Shown in pieces: positions 6,254 to 9,524 of a DNA stretch of 9,524 nt; the first letter of the stretch is position 1; each line of letters begins with the position of its first letter. A program made the position numbers and the translations under genes. Origin of the DNA: Propionibacteriaceae bacterium (GTDB lineage: Bacteria > Actinomycetota > Actinomycetes > Propionibacteriales > Propionibacteriaceae); NCBI GenBank assembly GCA_027346035.1, contig DAIESZ010000382.1, forward strand, positions 1-9,524. Reading direction: 5' to 3'. Below the pieces are notes generated by a model. The model did no database searches. It saw only the letters and a program-made list of their open reading frames with translations, and was not told the origin of the DNA.

Positions 6254-6921
6254 GCGGCCCGACGGTGCCGGACGCGCGGCCGGCCGACCGGGTCATCGAG
6301 GTGTCGCCCGAGCGGCTGTCCGGATGGCTCGGGCGGTTCGGTGAGGCGCACGGAGAGGGCGTCGAGCGGGCCGACGAGGACGACCTCGTGGTCGAGTTCC
6401 CCGACGGGGCGCGGATCCGGCTCGTCGACCGGTGGGGCGGCGGGGCTGCCTCCGATGCCACCGCCTGGATCGCCGGCCAACGCAGGGACCGTCGGGTCGC
6501 GATCCTGCTCGTGCGCCGCTCCGCCCATGCCGTCGGGCTCGCCGTCGGTCCTGAGCTGCCGGTGCACCACGTCGACACCCACTACGTGCAGGGCCGGACG
6601 AAGGCCGGTGGCTGGTCGCAACAGCGCTACGCCAGGCGCCGTGACAACCAGTCCGACCACGCGCTGGGGTCTGCCGCCGACGACGCGGTCCGCGTCCTGC
6701 TGCCGCTCGCCGACCGGATCGAGGGGCTGGTCTGCGGCGGTGACGCGCGCGCCGTCGGCATCGTGCTCGCCGACCGTCGGCTCGCCCCGCTGGCCGCGCG
6801 ACGCACTCGGCATCCGGTGCTGCCGATCCCCGATCCGAGGCTGGCGGTGCTGCACGATGTCGTGATCCGGATGCGCATGGTGCCTGTCCGGATCAGCGAT
6901 CCGCCCCCGCAGCCTCAGTAG
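6250..6921 (+). CDS. acVLRF1-type peptidyl-tRNA hydrolase / release-factor-like protein
   Basis: A 223-residue protein that I recognise as the actinobacterial Vms1-like release factor (VLRF1) family. The signature is QGRTKAGGWSQQRYARRR at 114-131. GGWSQ (120-124) corresponds to the GGSQ-type loop of yeast Vms1, whose glutamine acts like the Gln of the eRF1 GGQ motif in cutting peptidyl-tRNA; Gln124 (or Gln125) is the probable catalytic residue. Around it are a strand-helix core (RRVAILLVRRSAHAVGLAV, 81-99) and a C-terminal eRF1-domain-2-like segment with DDAVRVLLPLADRIEGLVCGG. The expected role is release of nascent chains from stalled ribosomes or split large subunits in the cytosol. The function comes from eukaryotic relatives; bacterial activity is inferred. 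The start is GTG 6250, whose bases overlap the preceding TGA (GTGA, 4-base overlap), giving translational coupling. The frame is open further upstream, but that part lies inside the pdxH-like gene. The last residues, PPPQPQ, look like a disordered tail. Confidence 0.82.
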   Translation: MSGPTVPDARPADRVIEVSPERLSGWLGRFGEAHGEGVERADEDDLVVEFPDGARIRLVDRWGGGAASDATAWIAGQRRDRRVAILLVRRSAHAVGLAVGPELPVHHVDTHYVQGRTKAGGWSQQRYARRRDNQSDHALGSAADDAVRVLLPLADRIEGLVCGGDARAVGIVLADRRLAPLAARRTRHPVLPIPDPRLAVLHDVVIRMRMVPVRISDPPPQPQ

Positions 6922-7007
6922 AGTCGTCATCGAAGGAGTCGGACGCCGGGCGCTTGCCGTCGGTCGCCTCACCCGAACCCATCACGATGGAAGTGAGCTG
7001 AGCCGCC

Positions 7008-8177
7008 ATGCAAACCCGCATCGCCTCCCGCCGGGTCGTCACCGGAACGATCGATTCCTCGGGGCACGCCGAACCCGCCCGGGCACTCACCATCGTCATC
7101 TCCGACGGCGTGATCAGCGAGGTGCGCGAGGGCATCGAGCCCGACGCGCAACTCATCGACGCCACCCTCGTGCCCGGCTTCGTCGACACCCACACGCACG
7201 GAGCCGCCGGCGCGGCGTTCGTCGACCCGGACCCCGCGGCCGTGCAGCGGGCGATCGACCTCCATCGGGCCCACGGCAGCACGACCCTGTTCGCGTCCAC
7301 CGTCACCGCGCCGGTCGCCGAGGTGCACGCCCAACTCGAGCGGCTGCGGCCCTTCGTCGCTGCCGGCGAACTGCGAGGGGTCCACCTCGAGGGGCCGTTC
7401 ATCTCCCCGGCCCGCAAGGGTGCCCACACCGAGTCCCTGCTCATCGACCCCGCATCCGAGGTCATCGATCCCCTCGTCGCCGATCCCATCGTGCGGATGG
7501 TGACGCTGGCCCCCGAATTGCCGAGCGGACTGCGGGCCGTGGAGTCCTGCGCGCGTCACGGCGTGGCCGCCGCGTTCGGGCACTCCGACAGCGACGCAGC
7601 GACCACCGCGGTGGCGGTCGATGCGGGCGTGACGATCGTCACCCACCTGTTCAACGCGATGCGTGGCATCAACCACCGCGAACCCGGGCCGGTGCCGGTG
7701 CTGCTCACCGACCCGCGGGTGATGGTCGAACTGATCTGCGACGGCGTCCACCTGGCACCCGAGATCGTGCGCCTGGCGATCGCCGCCGCCGGTGTCCCCC
7801 GGGTGGGTCTGGTGACCGATGCAATGGCCGCCACGGGGGAGTCCGACGGCGACTACGAGCTCGGCGGGCTCGCCGTTCAGGTGCGCGACGGGGTGGCACG
7901 ACTCGTCACGTCCGACGGGACTCCCGGTGCCATCGCCGGGTCGACGCTCACGATGGACCGCGCCGTGCGGTTCCTCGTCACCCAGGTCGGGGTCTCGCTG
8001 CCGGACGCCGCGGCGATGGCCTCCGGCGTCCCTGCCGCGTGGCATCACCTCAACGATGTCGGGCGGATCGCGCCCGGATACCGGGCCGATCTGTGTGTGC
8101 TCGACGACGATGCGACCCTCGTCGGCGTCATGCGCAGCGGCGCCTGGTTCGTCGCACCTGGAAGGGATGCCGCATGA
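7008..8177 (+). CDS. nagA: N-acetylglucosamine-6-phosphate deacetylase
   Basis: Removes acetate from GlcNAc-6-phosphate to give glucosamine-6-phosphate, the first committed step of cytosolic amino-sugar catabolism and of cell-wall sugar recycling. The 389 residues are close to the usual length (about 380-390). The amidohydrolase metal and catalytic residues are all visible: His62 and His64 in FVDTHTHG, Glu128 in HLEGPFISPARKGAH, His192 in AFGHSDS, His213 in VTHLFNAM, and the catalytic Asp271 in VTDAMAATG. Further family marks are HREPGPVPVLL, ICDGVHL and the late PGYRADLCVLD. The start at ATG 7008 gives a normal N-terminal strand domain but has only a poor ribosome binding site. The 86-base spacer from the preceding gene (6922-7007) shows no clear terminator; TAGAGT at 6919-6924 is a possible -10. 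The stop overlaps the dtxR start by 4 bases (ATGA). No nagB or transporter is in view. Confidence 0.95.
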   Translation: MQTRIASRRVVTGTIDSSGHAEPARALTIVISDGVISEVREGIEPDAQLIDATLVPGFVDTHTHGAAGAAFVDPDPAAVQRAIDLHRAHGSTTLFASTVTAPVAEVHAQLERLRPFVAAGELRGVHLEGPFISPARKGAHTESLLIDPASEVIDPLVADPIVRMVTLAPELPSGLRAVESCARHGVAAAFGHSDSDAATTAVAVDAGVTIVTHLFNAMRGINHREPGPVPVLLTDPRVMVELICDGVHLAPEIVRLAIAAAGVPRVGLVTDAMAATGESDGDYELGGLAVQVRDGVARLVTSDGTPGAIAGSTLTMDRAVRFLVTQVGVSLPDAAAMASGVPAAWHHLNDVGRIAPGYRADLCVLDDDATLVGVMRSGAWFVAPGRDAA

Positions 8178-8878
8178 GCGAGCTCATCGACACGACGGAG
8201 ATGTACCTGCGCACCATCTACGAGCTGATCGAGGAGGGGATCACGCCCCTGCGCGCGCGGATCGCGGAGCGACTGCACCAGAGCGGTCCCACCGTGTCGC
8301 AGACGGTGGCCCGGATGGAGCGCGACGGGCTCCTCACCGTGCACGAGGACCGCCGGATCGAGCTGTCCGGCACCGGGCTCGAACTCGCCAGGGCCGTCAT
8401 GCGTAAGCACCGGCTGGCCGAGCGGCTGCTCACCGACGTCATCGGGCTCGACTGGCCGCTCGTCCACGACGAGGCCTGCCGTTGGGAGCACGTCATCAGC
8501 GAGAGCGTCGAACGCCGTCTGGTCGAGATCCTCGCGGAGCCGACCGTCTCGCCGTACGGCACGCCCGTTCCCGCCCTCGAGGAACTGGGGGTGACCTCCG
8601 CGGCGTTCGCCTTCCGCGACCTGGCCGACCCGCTTCCCGACGTCGTGGCGCGTGGGACCAGGCACGTGCTGCTGGTGCGGCTCAGCGAGAGCGCCCAGGC
8701 CGACGACGGGGTGCTCGGCCATCTGGACGCCATCGGGCTGCGTCCCGGCTGCGGGGCCGACGTGTCACTGCTCCCCGGCTCGATTGAGTTGGTGACTCCG
8801 GCGGGGCGGTGGGCTTGTCCGAGTGAGGTCGCCGAGGGCCTGTTCGTCCGTGCCGACCCGGCCGGCTCGGCCCCATGA
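8174..8878 (+). CDS. dtxR: DtxR/IdeR-type iron-dependent transcriptional repressor
   Basis: A 234-residue metal-sensing repressor that in relatives binds DNA when loaded with Fe2+ and shuts off iron-uptake genes. The first 120 residues align with Corynebacterium DtxR without gaps. The winged helix (about 1-70) has the recognition helix SGPTVSQTVARMERDGLL, with the DNA-contacting Ser37, Pro39 and Gln43. The dimerisation/metal domain has site residues His79, Glu83 and His98 and the primary site Met10, Cys102, Glu105 and His106, all at DtxR numbering. Cys102 marks an iron-type rather than a manganese-type (MntR) sensor. The C-terminal SH3-like domain (about 155-234) is divergent: by my alignment DtxR Glu170 is Asp177 and Gln173 is Val180. 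ATG 8174 overlaps the nagA stop by 4 bases, with GGAAGGG (8160-8166) 7 bases upstream. I find no DtxR-box-like 19-bp palindrome in the window. Confidence 0.93.
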   Translation: MSELIDTTEMYLRTIYELIEEGITPLRARIAERLHQSGPTVSQTVARMERDGLLTVHEDRRIELSGTGLELARAVMRKHRLAERLLTDVIGLDWPLVHDEACRWEHVISESVERRLVEILAEPTVSPYGTPVPALEELGVTSAAFAFRDLADPLPDVVARGTRHVLLVRLSESAQADDGVLGHLDAIGLRPGCGADVSLLPGSIELVTPAGRWACPSEVAEGLFVRADPAGSAP

Positions 8879-8892
8879 CGGGTGCCCGCGCG

Positions 8893-8898
8893 TAATCT
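8893..8898 (+). promoter_or_regulatory. Putative -10 element for the methyltransferase gene
   Basis: TAATCT fits TANNNT well and is an AT-rich spot in the 42-base spacer between dtxR and the methyltransferase gene. A start about 7 bases later would leave a leader of about 16 bases containing GAGGAGGG (8911-8918) as the ribosome binding site. No -35 is clear, and read-through from dtxR is also possible because no terminator hairpin separates the genes. Confidence 0.4.
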
Positions 8899-8920
8899 GG
8901 GAGGGGATCCGAGGAGGGCC

Positions 8921-9524
8921 ATGCCGCATTGGACTCAGGATTTCGCCGACTATCTCGCCCAGCACCACCAGGAGCGTCCCGGTGTCACAGAAGAGGTGCT
9001 GGGGCGTTCCCTGGCCGGTCACCACACGCCCTACACGTGGCTCGCGCGGGCCGTGTCGGGCCGTGCCATGACCGTGCTCGACATCGGCTGCGGCTCGGGT
9101 GCGATGTCGCGGTACCTGGCGCGCCCGGGCCGGGTGATCATCGGCCTCGACCTGTCCGGCAGCGAACTGCAGGCGGCGGCCCAGCGGGGGCCCGGTCCGT
9201 GGGTGAGGGCCGACGCCCGGCAGTTGCCGTTCGCCGATGGGAGTGTCGACGCGGTCGTGAGCTCGCTGGGGCTGGCGGTCATCCATCCGCTCGAGGCCTG
9301 GCTCGGGGAGGTACGCCGGGTGCTCAAGCCCGGAGGCTTGCTCGCCGCACTCACCCCGACGGTGGCCCCAATGTCCCCGGCCGACACTCGCGTGGCCATG
9401 CACCTGTTCCGCACCCTGCGTATGGCCCCCGTCTTCCCGGTGGGCATCGAACTCGCCAGTGGTCCGGTGCTCGCGGAATCGGGGCTGCGCAAGATCGAGG
9501 ACAACCGCGAGCGCTACCGGTTCG
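8921..9524 (+). CDS. Class I SAM-dependent methyltransferase, 3' end beyond the window
   Basis: The frame from ATG 8921 stays open to the window edge (201 full codons). The strong ribosome binding site GAGGAGGG (8911-8918) just before it supports this start. The fold is that of the UbiE/Methyltransf_11 group. Motif I is VLDIGCGSG at 52-60, the acidic residue that holds the SAM ribose is Asp77 in GLDLSGSEL, and motif II is RADARQLPFADGSVDAV (96-112). EVRRVLKPGG follows with the small-molecule methyltransferase consensus. The N-terminal 50 residues (MPHWTQDFADYLAQHHQERP) look like a helical cap over the substrate. The substrate cannot be read from the sequence; small metabolites such as quinones, lipids or sugars are typical for the group. 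Residues after about 150 are less conserved. The gene is complete at its 5' end only and may be co-transcribed with dtxR. Confidence 0.88.
   Translation, partial: MPHWTQDFADYLAQHHQERPGVTEEVLGRSLAGHHTPYTWLARAVSGRAMTVLDIGCGSGAMSRYLARPGRVIIGLDLSGSELQAAAQRGPGPWVRADARQLPFADGSVDAVVSSLGLAVIHPLEAWLGEVRRVLKPGGLLAALTPTVAPMSPADTRVAMHLFRTLRMAPVFPVGIELASGPVLAESGLRKIEDNRERYRF

Noticed and set aside
6893..6982. Minus-strand 29-codon frame (MGSGEATDGKRPASDS...) between the VLRF1 gene and nagA
   Set aside because: It reads plausibly as a small acidic peptide, but it has no ribosome binding site or TANNNT element at its ATG, its GC at third positions is lower than in the genes, and it overlaps the VLRF1 3' end. 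It is most likely an antisense shadow of the spacer.
6954..7001. Short plus-strand frame (TTG...ATGGAAGTGAGCTGA) ending just before nagA, as a possible leader peptide
   Set aside because: The only ribosome-binding-like run (GAAGGAG, 6932-6938) is too far away, the peptide has no attenuator character such as codon runs, and no paired hairpins are visible.
8879..8892. Terminator between dtxR and the methyltransferase gene (CGGGTGCCCG)
   Set aside because: The stem is only four base pairs with a two-base loop, too short to be meaningful in DNA this GC-rich.

Overview
The window is high-GC DNA (roughly 70% GC by eye), with codon third positions almost all G or C. Short actinobacterial-style TANNNT -10 elements sit immediately before several start codons. 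The closest remembered relatives of the clear genes are actinobacterial: pyruvate carboxylase resembles the mycobacterial enzyme, the iron regulator resembles corynebacterial DtxR, and there is an actinobacterial-type VLRF1 protein. I therefore read this as a chromosomal segment of an actinomycete. The genus cannot be fixed from the sequence. I see no mobile element, tRNA, rRNA, CRISPR array or long repeat.

Layout: (1) 1-59 is the tail of a hydrophobic protein, followed by a strong hairpin (82-123). (2) 191-3589 is a complete single-chain pyruvate carboxylase (pyc), apparently an isolated transcription unit with a leaderless-type promoter. A second hairpin (3606-3641) just past its stop lies inside the end of a convergent gene. 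(3) 3599-4255 on the minus strand is an uncharacterised 218-residue protein. (4) 4365-5493 holds a 28-residue one-helix membrane peptide not usually called by gene finders, then a secreted, membrane-anchored propeller-like protein. (5) 5588-6921 is an overlapping pair: a PdxH-family flavoprotein with an altered substrate-phosphate pocket, and an acVLRF1-type peptidyl-tRNA hydrolase/release-factor-like protein. (6) 7008-8878 is a second overlapping pair: N-acetylglucosamine-6-phosphate deacetylase (nagA) and a DtxR/IdeR-type iron-dependent repressor. (7) 8921 to the end is a SAM-dependent methyltransferase cut by the window edge.

How they work together: pyc feeds oxaloacetate to the TCA cycle or fermentation and stands alone. 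The two 4-bp-overlap pairs suggest translational coupling of genes with no obvious metabolic link: B6-type flavoenzyme with ribosome rescue, and amino-sugar catabolism with iron sensing. Most of the window is core metabolism and regulation, and I do not see a clear new defence or mobile system. The points most worth a second look are the divergent PdxH active site, the pdxH-like/VLRF1 coupling, the nagA-dtxR coupling, the recurrent leaderless promoter arrangement and the small membrane peptide.
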